This document shows, piece by piece, positions 1 through 7,284 of a DNA stretch of 9,130 bases. The stretch's first letter is position 1. Each line of letters opens with the position of its first letter. Where the stretch lies: the NCBI GenBank assembly GCA_900553035.1, contig USCC01000084.1:1-9130 (forward strand), read 5' to 3'. A model generated the notes under the pieces. That model had not been told where the DNA came from, did no database searches, and saw nothing but the letters and a program-made list of their open reading frames with translations. This DNA is from an uncultured Rhodospirillaceae bacterium. GTDB taxonomy: Bacteria > Pseudomonadota > Alphaproteobacteria > CAAGCB01 > CAG-977. A program made the translations under genes and the position numbers.

Positions 1-79
1 TCGCTGCCTATGGCGTCGTCGCTAACGTGGCTCTGGTGGCCACCGTAAAGCCGGAGCCGGTTTCAGGGAGAAATACTTT

Positions 80-715
80 TTATTTCAGGTCGGCCGGACG
101 GATGAATTCAATCAACCGCCCCGTATCGTCGCCCAAAGATTTCCAATCCCGGGTCAGTTCAATAAAGGCGGCGGCGGCTGTCGGGAATTTCTTCCCCATG
201 TGCCGGTATGCTCTGTCGTCGCTGATGGCGTTGTCACAGATGACTTCGGCGAATTCGGCCAGGCCGGGATTGTGTCCGATGATCAGGACGTCGTGTTTTA
301 TGGCGGGAATGGCTTTGGCAATACGGAACAGATCCGCCGTAGACGCCAGATACAGTTCTTCAACGAAGCGTATTTCCGGATCGCTGAAGGCCTTTCGGAT
401 TTCTTCCAGCGTTTCTGCCGCCCGCAGAGCCGGGGAACAGAGAATCAGATCCGGCTGGAGATGCATGGATGAAAACAGTTTCCGCATCATTTTCGCGTCC
501 TTCCGTCCCCGTCGGATCAGAGGACGGGCGGAATCGTCATAATGTTCATATTCCCTGGACGCTTTTGCATGGCGCATCAGGTACAGGTGACAGGGGTGCG
601 CACTGTCCTTTTTTTCGGCGGGAACCGCTTCCGTACAGGGACAGTCAACCTTGATTTCGGCCGTTTTTTTCGTGCGGACTTTCTTTTCTTTGACTTTGAC
701 GTTTGCTTTTGACAT
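80..715 (-). CDS. sixA: SixA-type histidine phosphatase with lysine-rich N-terminal extension
   Basis: This is a member of the histidine phosphatase (phosphoglycerate mutase-like) superfamily, SixA branch. SixA enzymes remove phosphate from phosphohistidine, in E. coli from phosphorelay or phosphotransfer proteins; the substrate here is unknown. Counting from the ATG at 715, the protein has 211 residues. The catalytic motif LMRHAKAS gives Arg48 and nucleophile His49, SPALRAAET gives Arg98, VEELY holds the acidic residue near 119-120, and IGHNPG gives His148. The C-terminus (GRLIEFIRPADL) also fits SixA. About 42 residues precede the catalytic domain, more than in the compact roughly 160-residue E. 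coli enzyme; they are lysine-rich and contain a CPC motif plus a third Cys just before the domain. An in-frame ATG at 730 adds five residues, but the ATG at 715 has the better Shine-Dalgarno. The gene is divergent from ppk1, so a link to polyphosphate or phosphate control is possible but only inferred. The family call is firm; the target is not known. Confidence 0.87.
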   Translation of the reverse strand: MSKANVKVKEKKVRTKKTAEIKVDCPCTEAVPAEKKDSAHPCHLYLMRHAKASREYEHYDDSARPLIRRGRKDAKMMRKLFSSMHLQPDLILCSPALRAAETLEEIRKAFSDPEIRFVEELYLASTADLFRIAKAIPAIKHDVLIIGHNPGLAEFAEVICDNAISDDRAYRHMGKKFPTAAAAFIELTRDWKSLGDDTGRLIEFIRPADLK

Positions 716-727
716 GGCTCTTCCCTT
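716..727 (-). promoter_or_regulatory. Ribosome binding site that decides the sixA start
   Basis: On the minus strand AAGGGAAGAGCC directly precedes the ATG at 715, placing a purine-rich AAGGGA six bases before it. The alternative ATG at 730 lies within three bases of this site and has only a weak upstream CAGGCAAG. I therefore prefer the start at 715, giving MSKANVK as the N-terminus. Confidence 0.5.
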
Positions 728-809
728 CATCTTGCCTGAATATGTTAACCGCTGGTTCCGCCGGAGTAAATATATCTTAGGTATCTATCCTTTCCGGCCG
801 TTTATTTAG

Positions 810-838
810 TTAAAAACCTTTTATTTTTATAGTATATT
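810..838 (+). promoter_or_regulatory. Candidate sigma70-type promoter for ppk1-pap
   Basis: The AT-rich intergenic region holds TTAAAA (810-815, 4 of 6 matches to TTGACA), a 17-base spacer and TATATT (833-838, 5 of 6 matches to TATAAT). It ends about 40 bases before the ppk1 ATG. An overlapping TATAGT at 828-833 is an alternative -10 with a worse -35. No Pho-box-like direct repeat was obvious by eye. I found no comparable promoter for the divergent sixA gene. Confidence 0.4.
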
Positions 839-878
839 CCCTTTAGCGGAACGTTGCGTGTTTTTTTAGGAGCCCCCG

Positions 879-3224
879 ATGGTCGCCGAACCTCTCGTCT
901 TTTCTGAACCTGTTACATTATCCACCCCCTCGCGTTTTTTTAACCGGGAACTGTCCTGGCTCGCGTTCAACCAGCGTGTTCTGGAAGAATCGATGAACAC
1001 GCGCTATCCTCTGCTGGAACGGTTGCGCTTCCTGGCGATTTCAGGATCAAACCTGGACGAATTTTTCATGGTGCGCGTCGCGGGAATCATGGCTCAGGTC
1101 TATGCCGGCGTAACAGCCCGCAGCGATGACGGGCGGACGCCTCAGGAACAGCTGGACGCCATACGCGAACGCGTCGCCCTGTTGCGCGAGACACAGGACG
1201 CGTATTTCAATATTCTTCGCGCCGAGCTGGAACGCAACAACATGTTCATCATCGGCCGCGACAAACTGAAAAAGCAGGATAAAAAAACACTGCAAACCGT
1301 TTTCGAGGAATCCATCTTTCCGGTACTGACGCCGATTGCGCTTGACCCCGCGCATCCTTTCCCGCTTCTGCCGAATCTGTCGCATTCGCTGATTCTGTCC
1401 CTGAAAGACCGGGACGGACGGGAGCATAAAGTGCTTGTCCCCCTGCCGGTAAGCCTGTCCCGCTTCATCCGCCTGGGTCGGAATCCGGATCGCTTTATTG
1501 CGCTGGAAGAAGTCGTCATGTTGTTCGTGGATCAACTTTTTCCAAACTTCAAAGTGATGAAAGGCGGTCTGTTCAGCATTATCCGCGACAGTATTCTGGA
1601 GGTTGACGAACGTTCGGAAGACCTCATGAGCCAGTTTGAAACAGCTCTGGACAAACAGCGCCGCGGACATGTCGTCGCGTTGATTGTTGATGCGGAAATG
1701 CCCGATTCGCTCCTTTCCTATATTGTGCACAAGCTGGATGTCGAACGCGAAAACGTCATGCGCCGCGACGGTATCATCGGCGTACGTACGCTGTCCTCTC
1801 TGATTGTTTCCGACCGGAAAGACCTGTTATTCAAACCGTACAAACCGCGGCGGCCGGAACGCGTCCGCGATTTCAAGGGCGATCACTTCGCGGCCATCCG
1901 CAAAAAGGACATGGTGATCCACCATCCGTACGAATCGTTTGAGGTCGTTGTAAAGTTCCTGCGGCAGGCGGCAAAGGATCCTGACGTTGTTTCAATCAAG
2001 CAGACCCTGTACCGCACAAATAAGAATTCGCCGATTGTAAAGGCTCTGATCGACGCCGCACGCGCCGGAAAGGCCGTGACCGCCGTGGTCGAGCTTCGCG
2101 CCCGCTTTGACGAAGAGGCCAACATAAAATGGGCCAAGGACATGGAGCAGGCCGGAGTACACGTCGTTTTCGGCCTGATGAACTATAAGACGCACGCCAA
2201 AATTTCGCTGGTCACCCGGAAGGAAGCCGGGAAAATGAAGGGATATGCCCATTTCGGCACCGGGAACTATCACGAAGTGACGGCGAATCTGTATACGGAT
2301 CTGTCGTTTTTCACCTGTGACAAGGATTTGTGCCATGACGCCGCGCTTGTGTTCAATTATCTGACAGGTTATGCACAGCCGGAAGGCCTGAAAAAGCTGA
2401 GTATTGCGCCGCTGAACCTGCGCGACAGGCTGCTGGAGCTGATTGACAGGGAAATCGGATTCGCCCGGAAAGGCCGGCCGGCGGTAATCTGGGCCAAGAT
2501 GAACTCGCTTCTGGATGACCGGCTGATTGACGCTTTGTACCGTGCTTCGCAGGAAGGCGTGAAGATCAGTCTGGTTGTCCGGGGCATATGTGCACTGCGC
2601 CCGGGGATTCCGGGTCTGTCGGAGAATATCCGCGTCACAAGCGTCATCGGGCGTTTTCTGGAACACGCGCGGATTTTCTGTTTCGGAAACGGTGAAAAAC
2701 TGCCCTCGCCGAAGGCCAAAGTCTTCATTTCATCGGCGGACTGGATGCAGCGCAACACACTGCACCGGGTCGAAACCCTGGTGCCGATTAAGAATCCGAC
2801 GGTTCACGAACAGATTCTGGGCCAGATCATGCAGGGCAATATCAAAGATGAGGCGCTCAGCTGGGTTCTGCATTCCGACATGACGTACACCCGTGTGTCC
2901 GAAAGCCCGCAGGCGTTCAGTTGCCATCAGTTTTTCATGACTCATCCGAGCCTTTCCGGCCGCGGTTCGGCAAAACTGCGCGCCACCGTCGCCCGCCAGA
3001 AGAAAGCCGTCCGCCGTGAAGAACGCGCAACGGCCAAAGTGCCGGAGGACACAGCTCCGAAAAAGAAAGCCGCCGCAAAACCGGAAGCTTCTCCGGCCCG
3101 GAAAACGGCAAAAGGAACAACGGCAAAAACAAAGACCACCAAAACGAAAAAGGCAAAGATTCCGCTGAAACAGCAGAAAAAAATCGTGATGGAATCCGTG
3201 GCTCCCTCCACGGCGGCAAAATAA
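879..3224 (+). CDS. ppk1: Polyphosphate kinase 1 with basic C-terminal tail
   Basis: PPK1 reversibly transfers the terminal phosphate of ATP onto polyphosphate through a phosphohistidine intermediate. The N-terminal domain opens with FFNRELSWLAFNQRVLEES and SNLDEFFMVRVAG, the family hallmark. Against E. coli PPK (688 aa) the active-site residues fall at a constant offset of +4: Arg379 and Arg409 (Mg binding, E. coli 375 and 405), His439 in NYKTHAK (the phosphorylated His435), Tyr472 (468), Arg568 (564) and His596 in RFLEH (592). FGTGNYHE and ISSADWM are also present, so the enzyme should be active. Residues from about 687 to 781 are an extra tail rich in Lys, Ala and Thr that is absent from E. 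coli PPK; its role is unknown, although binding to an anionic polymer is plausible. AGGAG at 868-872 lies six bases before the ATG. The stop is followed after 11 bases by pap, whose Shine-Dalgarno overlaps the stop, so the two are probably co-transcribed. Confidence 0.97.
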   Translation: MVAEPLVFSEPVTLSTPSRFFNRELSWLAFNQRVLEESMNTRYPLLERLRFLAISGSNLDEFFMVRVAGIMAQVYAGVTARSDDGRTPQEQLDAIRERVALLRETQDAYFNILRAELERNNMFIIGRDKLKKQDKKTLQTVFEESIFPVLTPIALDPAHPFPLLPNLSHSLILSLKDRDGREHKVLVPLPVSLSRFIRLGRNPDRFIALEEVVMLFVDQLFPNFKVMKGGLFSIIRDSILEVDERSEDLMSQFETALDKQRRGHVVALIVDAEMPDSLLSYIVHKLDVERENVMRRDGIIGVRTLSSLIVSDRKDLLFKPYKPRRPERVRDFKGDHFAAIRKKDMVIHHPYESFEVVVKFLRQAAKDPDVVSIKQTLYRTNKNSPIVKALIDAARAGKAVTAVVELRARFDEEANIKWAKDMEQAGVHVVFGLMNYKTHAKISLVTRKEAGKMKGYAHFGTGNYHEVTANLYTDLSFFTCDKDLCHDAALVFNYLTGYAQPEGLKKLSIAPLNLRDRLLELIDREIGFARKGRPAVIWAKMNSLLDDRLIDALYRASQEGVKISLVVRGICALRPGIPGLSENIRVTSVIGRFLEHARIFCFGNGEKLPSPKAKVFISSADWMQRNTLHRVETLVPIKNPTVHEQILGQIMQGNIKDEALSWVLHSDMTYTRVSESPQAFSCHQFFMTHPSLSGRGSAKLRATVARQKKAVRREERATAKVPEDTAPKKKAAAKPEASPARKTAKGTTAKTKTTKTKKAKIPLKQQKKIVMESVAPSTAAK

Positions 3225-3235
3225 GGATAAAGAAC

Positions 3236-4771
3236 ATGGCTCTTATTTCCGAAGAAGACGAAATCGAACTGGAAGCAAACTTCAGCAATGAAGAGGAAAC
3301 GGAAATCCGCACACGGCTGATCGCGCTTCAGGAAAAAATACAGGAGGCGAACATCCCCGTGATCGTCGTTCTGTGCGGCGTTAACGGATCGGGAAAAAAT
3401 GCCGCCCTGAGCATTTTCCGCGACTGGCTGGATCAGCGGCGTCTGGTTCTGCGAGCCTATGAACAGCGCAACGTCCGTCAGGAACGCGTCGAATACCGCC
3501 GTTACTGGCGCGATACGCCGGCCAACGGGAAAACCGGCGTGTTCGTCAGTTCGTGGTATTCCGATCCGCTGGTGTCTCGGGCATATGATAAAATAAACGA
3601 TAACCAGCTATACGAACGGCTCGATGAATGCAACATGTTTGAAAAGATGTTGACGGACGCGGGGACGATTTTCTGTAAAATATGGTTCCATAAGAAAAAA
3701 TCCGAACAGGAAAGTTTCCTGCGGGCACTGGACGAAGATCCGTACGAAAAATGGCGGGTCATGCCAGATGACTGGAAAAACTGCTGCCTGTCCGACAGTT
3801 TTGAGGAAACGACCCGGAAAATCATCCGGTATACGGATAAGGAAAACGCTCCATGGTTTGAAATCGAGGAAGGCTCCTTTACAAAACGCATCCGCCGGGC
3901 TTTGGAGTTCTTCTGTGACCGGGTCGAAAAACTGGTCGATCTTCATAACAGAGAAAAAGAAAAAGCCGCCGGGAAAAAACCGCCGAAAGAAAAAAAGGAA
4001 AAGAAGAATAAAATCAAATTCCTGAAAAGCCTGAATCTGGACGCGAAAATCAGCAAAGAAGATTACCGGGAACAACTGCCGTACCTGCGGGCGCGGCTGA
4101 ACGCCCTGCTGATGGAGGTCAAAAAGCGCAACAAACGGGTTATTCTGGTTTTTGAAGGCCCGGACGCGTCGGGTAAGGGCGGCGTCATCAGCCGTCTGTC
4201 TTCATCGGTTTACGTGCGCGAATGCGAAATTTTCCCGATTGCGGCGCCGACGGACGAAGAAAACAAACGCCATTACCTGTGGCGGTTCTGGAAACGGCTG
4301 ACCGATCAGAAGCTTCTGACTGTTTTCGACCGGAGCTGGTACGGTCGCGTCCTGGTCGAACGGATTGAACACTTCGCGACGGACGAGGAATGGAAACGGG
4401 CCTACGGAGAAATCAACTATTTTGAAAAACAATTGACACAAGGTGACAATATTGTCGTCAAGTTCCTGATGTATATTTCAAAGGATGAACAGCTGGTTCG
4501 CTTCAAATCACGCGAAGAGACGTCCTATAAAACATGGAAAATCGGCAGCGAAGACTGGCGCAACCGGGAGAAATGGGATCAGTACGACGAAGCGTTTGAC
4601 GACATGCTCGAAAAAACGGATACAAAGTATGCTCCCTGGTACGTTGTCCCGGACAACAACAAGAAGTACGGACGAATCAAGACGATGGAATTGCTGTGTG
4701 AATATCTGGAAAAAGAGCTTGATTATAATCCTTCAAATGAGATTCCGCGGCCCTCAAAAGAGGAAGAATAA
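3236..4771 (+). CDS. pap: Polyphosphate:AMP phosphotransferase, two-domain PPK2 family (class II)
   Basis: The enzyme phosphorylates AMP to ADP with polyphosphate as donor, so it complements PPK1 in the same operon. Its 511 residues match the roughly 500-residue tandem-PPK2 class II proteins such as that of Pseudomonas aeruginosa. Domain 1 (about 35-235) has a P-loop GVNGSGKN with Lys54, but the second motif is degenerate: VSSWYSD at 104-110 replaces DRSWYGR. Domain 2 (about 300-500) is intact: EGPDASGKGG with Lys314, and DRSWYGR with Asp365 and Arg371. In characterised two-domain enzymes the C-terminal domain is the catalytic one, and this protein fits that. Between the domains, roughly 240-262, lies a strongly lysine-rich linker. 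AAGGA at 3223-3227 overlaps the ppk1 stop codon and lies eight bases before the ATG, suggesting translational coupling. A strong terminator follows 12 bases after the stop. Cytoplasmic: I see no signal peptide or membrane segment. Confidence 0.95.
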   Translation: MALISEEDEIELEANFSNEEETEIRTRLIALQEKIQEANIPVIVVLCGVNGSGKNAALSIFRDWLDQRRLVLRAYEQRNVRQERVEYRRYWRDTPANGKTGVFVSSWYSDPLVSRAYDKINDNQLYERLDECNMFEKMLTDAGTIFCKIWFHKKKSEQESFLRALDEDPYEKWRVMPDDWKNCCLSDSFEETTRKIIRYTDKENAPWFEIEEGSFTKRIRRALEFFCDRVEKLVDLHNREKEKAAGKKPPKEKKEKKNKIKFLKSLNLDAKISKEDYREQLPYLRARLNALLMEVKKRNKRVILVFEGPDASGKGGVISRLSSSVYVRECEIFPIAAPTDEENKRHYLWRFWKRLTDQKLLTVFDRSWYGRVLVERIEHFATDEEWKRAYGEINYFEKQLTQGDNIVVKFLMYISKDEQLVRFKSREETSYKTWKIGSEDWRNREKWDQYDEAFDDMLEKTDTKYAPWYVVPDNNKKYGRIKTMELLCEYLEKELDYNPSNEIPRPSKEEE

Positions 4772-4783
4772 GATATCCTGAAA

Positions 4784-4817
4784 AAAAGCCCGGCGTATTT
4801 TTATCCGCCGGGCTTTT
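4784..4817. terminator. Bidirectional intrinsic terminator after pap
   Basis: The 12-bp perfect stem AAAAGCCCGGCG / CGCCGGGCTTTT encloses a 10-base loop. Read rightward it ends in four T. Read leftward it continues into seven T, because the plus strand has an A-run at 4781-4787. It can therefore end the ppk1-pap transcript, and it is an even better terminator for leftward transcripts from the right-hand genes. Confidence 0.85.
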
Positions 4818-4825
4818 GATATGCC

Positions 4826-4900
4826 CTTTTACAGGAAAGAGGGTTTTGAGAAGAACGACCGGAAGCCGCCAACGCAGATACGGAATCCGAAAAGACGACG
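4826..4900. repeat. Decayed leading fragment of the tandem repeat array
   Basis: This stretch resembles the 3' half of the units to its right, but poorly. TTTACAGGAAAG recalls the TTCTACAGAAAG of unit B, and AAAGACGACG at the end matches AAAGACAGCG at the end of unit A. The region between has drifted and carries insertions. I read it as an older, degraded copy. Confidence 0.4.
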
Positions 4901-5072
4901 CTTTTTCTACACAACGGCTGACAGGAAAACCGCTGGGAGCAGATACAAAAAACCACCTGCAGAGCGGACTTTGAGACGAAAAAAGCCTCGGCGCCGAGAG
5001 ACGTTCTGCGGATGCTTCCCGGGAAGCACGAAAGAAATCGAAATGACGAACGGCAGAGAGATAAAGACAGCG
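4901..5072. repeat. Degenerate tandem repeat, unit A
   Basis: The unit opens with CTTTTTCTACACAACGGCTG, shares ACAGG and GCAGAGCG with unit B, and ends with a conserved block from TTCCCGGGAAGCACGAAAG through GAAATGACGAACGGCAGAG to ATAAAGACAGCG. It contains two perfect palindromes: CTCGGCGCCGAG at 4987-4998 and the 16-bp TGCTTCCCGGGAAGCA at 5013-5028. No function is recognised. Confidence 0.75.
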
Positions 5073-5247
5073 CTTTTTTTTTACATAACGGCTGACAGGG
5101 AAACGGCGGGAAGCAGAGACAAAAAAACACTTGCAGAGCGAACGGGACTTTGTAGCGGAAATAAGCACGGCCGCAGTGCGTTCTACAGAAAGTTCCCGGA
5201 GCACGAAAGAAAACCGAAATGACGAACGGCAGAGAGATAAAGACAAC
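5073..5247. repeat. Degenerate tandem repeat, unit B
   Basis: This is the nearest relative of unit A and is offset from it by 174 bases at the CGGCTGACAGG block and by 176 at the AAATGACGAACGG block, so small insertions and deletions separate the copies. The Smal-type palindrome of unit A is broken here (TTCCCGGAGCACG). The terminal block GAAATGACGAACGGCAGAG followed by ATAAAGACAACG is nearly identical to that of unit A. Confidence 0.75.
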
Positions 5248-5392
5248 GTTTTTACACAACAACCGCCGGCGCCTGACGGACCGGGATCTGTGTCGAAAAT
5301 AAGCCCCGGCGCGGCGGTGGGTTCTACGGAAGGTTCCCGGGAAGCACGAAAAAAAACCGAAATGACGAACAGGAGAGAGAGATGTTTTGTGT
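5248..5392. repeat. Degenerate tandem repeat, unit C (shortened)
   Basis: The unit is about 30 bases shorter than A and B, mainly in its first half. It keeps the TTTTTACACAAC opening, AAAATAAGCC, GTTCTACGGAAGG, TTCCCGGGAAGCACGAAA and GAAATGACGAAC, then diverges into GAGAGAGATG, where the array ends. Confidence 0.65.
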
Positions 5393-5512
5393 CATTTGAT
5401 TAAATCAGATTCCCGGAAAACCTTCCGCGACACGTCGCGGGTTACGCGACAGCATTCGGGTTTTCACCGAATTTTCAACGAACGGCTCAGCCGCCGCCGA
5501 AAAACATGGATT
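5393..5512. other. Non-coding spacer with small inverted repeats
   Basis: I see no gene here. There are two short inverted repeats. CCGCGA/TCGCGG around CACG lies at 5425-5440. ATTCGG/CCGAAT around a seven-base loop lies at 5454-5472 and is followed on the plus strand by TTTC, a weak terminator-like shape for rightward transcripts leaving the repeat array. Neither is strong enough to name. Confidence 0.35.
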
Positions 5513-5542
5513 TTCCCCGCCGACCCAAGGCTCAGCGGGGAA
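5513..5542 (-). terminator. 3'-end hairpin after the leftward LPD7-like gene, possible terminator
   Basis: On the minus strand TTCCCCGCTGA pairs with TCGGCGGGGAA in an 11-bp stem with one U-G wobble and an eight-base loop, starting 11 bases after the stop codon. The plus-strand transcript would have a C-A mismatch at the same place, so the structure favours the leftward RNA. A T-run (GTTTTT) comes only about eight bases later, so it may be a weak terminator or a 3'-end stabilising stem. Confidence 0.4.
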
Positions 5543-5553
5543 GTAAATCGTAT

Positions 5554-7227
5554 CTATCTTTGAACCCCCTTCTGATCCATCAGAAAACGGGTCATCGCAA
5601 CGCCTCTTTTCTTATCGGCCTCGCTTTTTGCCTTTGCCGCCTCCTGCGGGGATTTCGGCTGAGACGGCTTCCCGGCGGAACGCGGCGCCGGGGTACGGGG
5701 GCGCTTTCCCGCCGTACGGGATCGGATTACCTTTCCCGACTGACGTTTCGTCTGCGTCGCGACCTTTTCCGCAACGTTTTCAATTTCCTTTTGTGTCTGT
5801 TCGCGCTGCTGATCGGGGTTTCCGCGGTTGGCTTTGTGCTGATCCTTGCAGGCCTGTTTCACCTTTTTCAGACGCATCGTCAGCCCCTTATGTGATTCGA
5901 TCAGCGTCGTGGTATCACGGATATCCGTCGGAAGCAGCGTCAGAGATTTGGAGACCAGCCTGTCCCGCGTCATCGGCATCACCCGGCGATCTCCGCTCTT
6001 CAGTACTTTCAGGCGGTAATCCGAAGACGCACATTTGACCGCGTTCATTTTAAGGTCGCAGATGGTCTTTTTACGCGTCTTCACAGAGCGGTATTCCTTG
6101 GCGATTGCGCCGTCATATTCGGAAATGACAATCTTCGCGCGCGCGGCCTTCTGTTCGGGCGTCAGCTTTTCCCGGGCGGGATCGGCCTTGATGCCGTACG
6201 CCAGAATGACACGTTCCAGCTTTGCTTCCGCCGGGGTCAGAGCTGTCCCGGTTTCATGCTTGTGCGTGATTTTACTTTCCAGCCCTTCCTGGCCGTCTTT
6301 ACCGTAGTATTTCTCACGCCACACAGCGATTTGGCGTTCGTCAAAGCCCTGCTTCGCCGCCGACATGATCTGTGTATACTGTTCCTTGATTTCGGACAGC
6401 AGGATGCTTTCCTCACGGCGGCATTCCAGAAGATTGGCATTTTTCGTCTGACGCGACGAATGCAGTTCGGAACGACGGTCCGAAGGTTTGGAACCAACGC
6501 GCCACATGGCTTCCGACGCGGTCTTTCCATTGCTGAAGAAGATTCCATTGCGGGCATCTTTGGCTTTGTCCGCGCCGGTTTCGATCTGTCCGACCGCCGC
6601 AATGATCTTCATGGCGTTTTCGGTGCTTTCCTTCTCCTTTTCTGCTTCCTGTTTCGAAAGCTTCGCCTGGAAGGACGGCACGGAAGAAGAACTGCTGTAG
6701 GAAGACTTCTGCATCACGGGACGGCTTTTGACTTCCTTTTCTCCGGAAATCTGAATGCCGGCACGGGCACAGGCTTTGGCCAGCGCCTCACGGGTCGCGG
6801 CGTCGACTTCCATCATTACGGCGTTCCATCCCCTCAGACGCACCGCCTGCATCAGAAGGTAAAGTTTGTTCGGACGCGGCATTGAGCGGTTGACCCGCCG
6901 GAAAATATGGGCCTGGTTGCCCGTATCCAGCACGCCGCCGCCCCCTACGAAATCGATCTTGACGGCTTCTTTCCCGTCTTTGCCCATGACAAGCTTCACA
7001 GCGGAAATTTTCGTCGCCGACACACTGATGCCGGCCGCTTTATAGGCTTCTTCCTGCCGGGCCTGAAAAGCTTTCCAGAATTGGAGCAGACGCCGCGGAT
7101 CTTTGGCCGCGACATCCTTGTCCTTATCCTCGGAAACGTTTCTGACGGAACCGACATAGACTTCAGGTTCGGTTTCCGGTTTCTGAGGATTCTGGATATC
7201 CTGAAATGTTTTTTCCTTTTCCGTCAT
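5554..7227 (-). CDS. Uncharacterised protein with an LPD7-like domain and a basic C-terminal tail
   Basis: I do not recognise a named family for this 557-residue protein. Residues 73-160 resemble the LPD7 domain found in polyvalent proteins and relaxases: VKLVMGKDGKEAVK, then VLDTG, then RLRGW (GW at 133-134) and ACARAGIQI. A serine-rich linker follows at 175-185. Residues 295-355 form a second module (FDERQ, KYYG, LTPAE, AYGIKADP) that recurs twice in the upstream gene. The last 70 residues are basic and rich in Pro, Lys and Ala, which could suit nucleic-acid binding (inference). No signal peptide, membrane segment or catalytic motif is visible. AAGGA at 7235-7239 (minus strand) lies seven bases before the ATG. 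The neighbouring upstream gene is 57 bases away on the same strand, so an operon is likely. The LPD7-like call rests on pattern reading only. Confidence 0.85.
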   Translation of the reverse strand: MTEKEKTFQDIQNPQKPETEPEVYVGSVRNVSEDKDKDVAAKDPRRLLQFWKAFQARQEEAYKAAGISVSATKISAVKLVMGKDGKEAVKIDFVGGGGVLDTGNQAHIFRRVNRSMPRPNKLYLLMQAVRLRGWNAVMMEVDAATREALAKACARAGIQISGEKEVKSRPVMQKSSYSSSSSVPSFQAKLSKQEAEKEKESTENAMKIIAAVGQIETGADKAKDARNGIFFSNGKTASEAMWRVGSKPSDRRSELHSSRQTKNANLLECRREESILLSEIKEQYTQIMSAAKQGFDERQIAVWREKYYGKDGQEGLESKITHKHETGTALTPAEAKLERVILAYGIKADPAREKLTPEQKAARAKIVISEYDGAIAKEYRSVKTRKKTICDLKMNAVKCASSDYRLKVLKSGDRRVMPMTRDRLVSKSLTLLPTDIRDTTTLIESHKGLTMRLKKVKQACKDQHKANRGNPDQQREQTQKEIENVAEKVATQTKRQSGKVIRSRTAGKRPRTPAPRSAGKPSQPKSPQEAAKAKSEADKKRGVAMTRFLMDQKGVQR

Positions 7228-7251
7228 TTTGCGTTCCTTTCCTGAGCGGAT

Positions 7252-7273
7252 GGCCGGCCTGTTACGACCGGCC
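7252..7273 (-). other. GC-rich inverted repeat between the two leftward genes
   Basis: GGCCGG and CCGGCC are separated by ten bases, 11 bases after the upstream stop codon. No T-run follows on the minus strand, so this is unlikely to be an intrinsic terminator. It could be an intercistronic stem that affects mRNA stability, or chance in GC-rich DNA. Confidence 0.3.
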
Positions 7274-7284
7274 GCCGGCTGTTT

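Noticed and set aside
1..79. End of another gene at the left edge
   Set aside because: No frame on either strand gives a recognisable protein end or start. The only notable feature is a 10-bp palindrome, GGTGGCCACC at 35-44, which is too short to name.
716..730. Longer sixA start at 730
   Set aside because: The Shine-Dalgarno-like AAGGGA lies inside this five-codon extension and is well spaced for the ATG at 715.
4821..5222. A 133-residue rightward reading frame across the repeat array
   Set aside because: It starts directly after a terminator without a ribosome binding site. Codon differences between the two units are only mildly biased to third positions, and the 174 versus 176 base offsets break the frame.
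4677..5246. A 189-residue leftward reading frame across the repeat array
   Set aside because: It overlaps the 3' end of pap and its terminator and has no Shine-Dalgarno I could see. The repeated DNA is read in different frames in units A and B (FFRASRE against FSFVLRE), so selection is not acting on this protein.
4826..5392. CRISPR array
   Set aside because: The units are about 145-175 bp, diverged along their length, and there are no short identical repeats with unique spacers.
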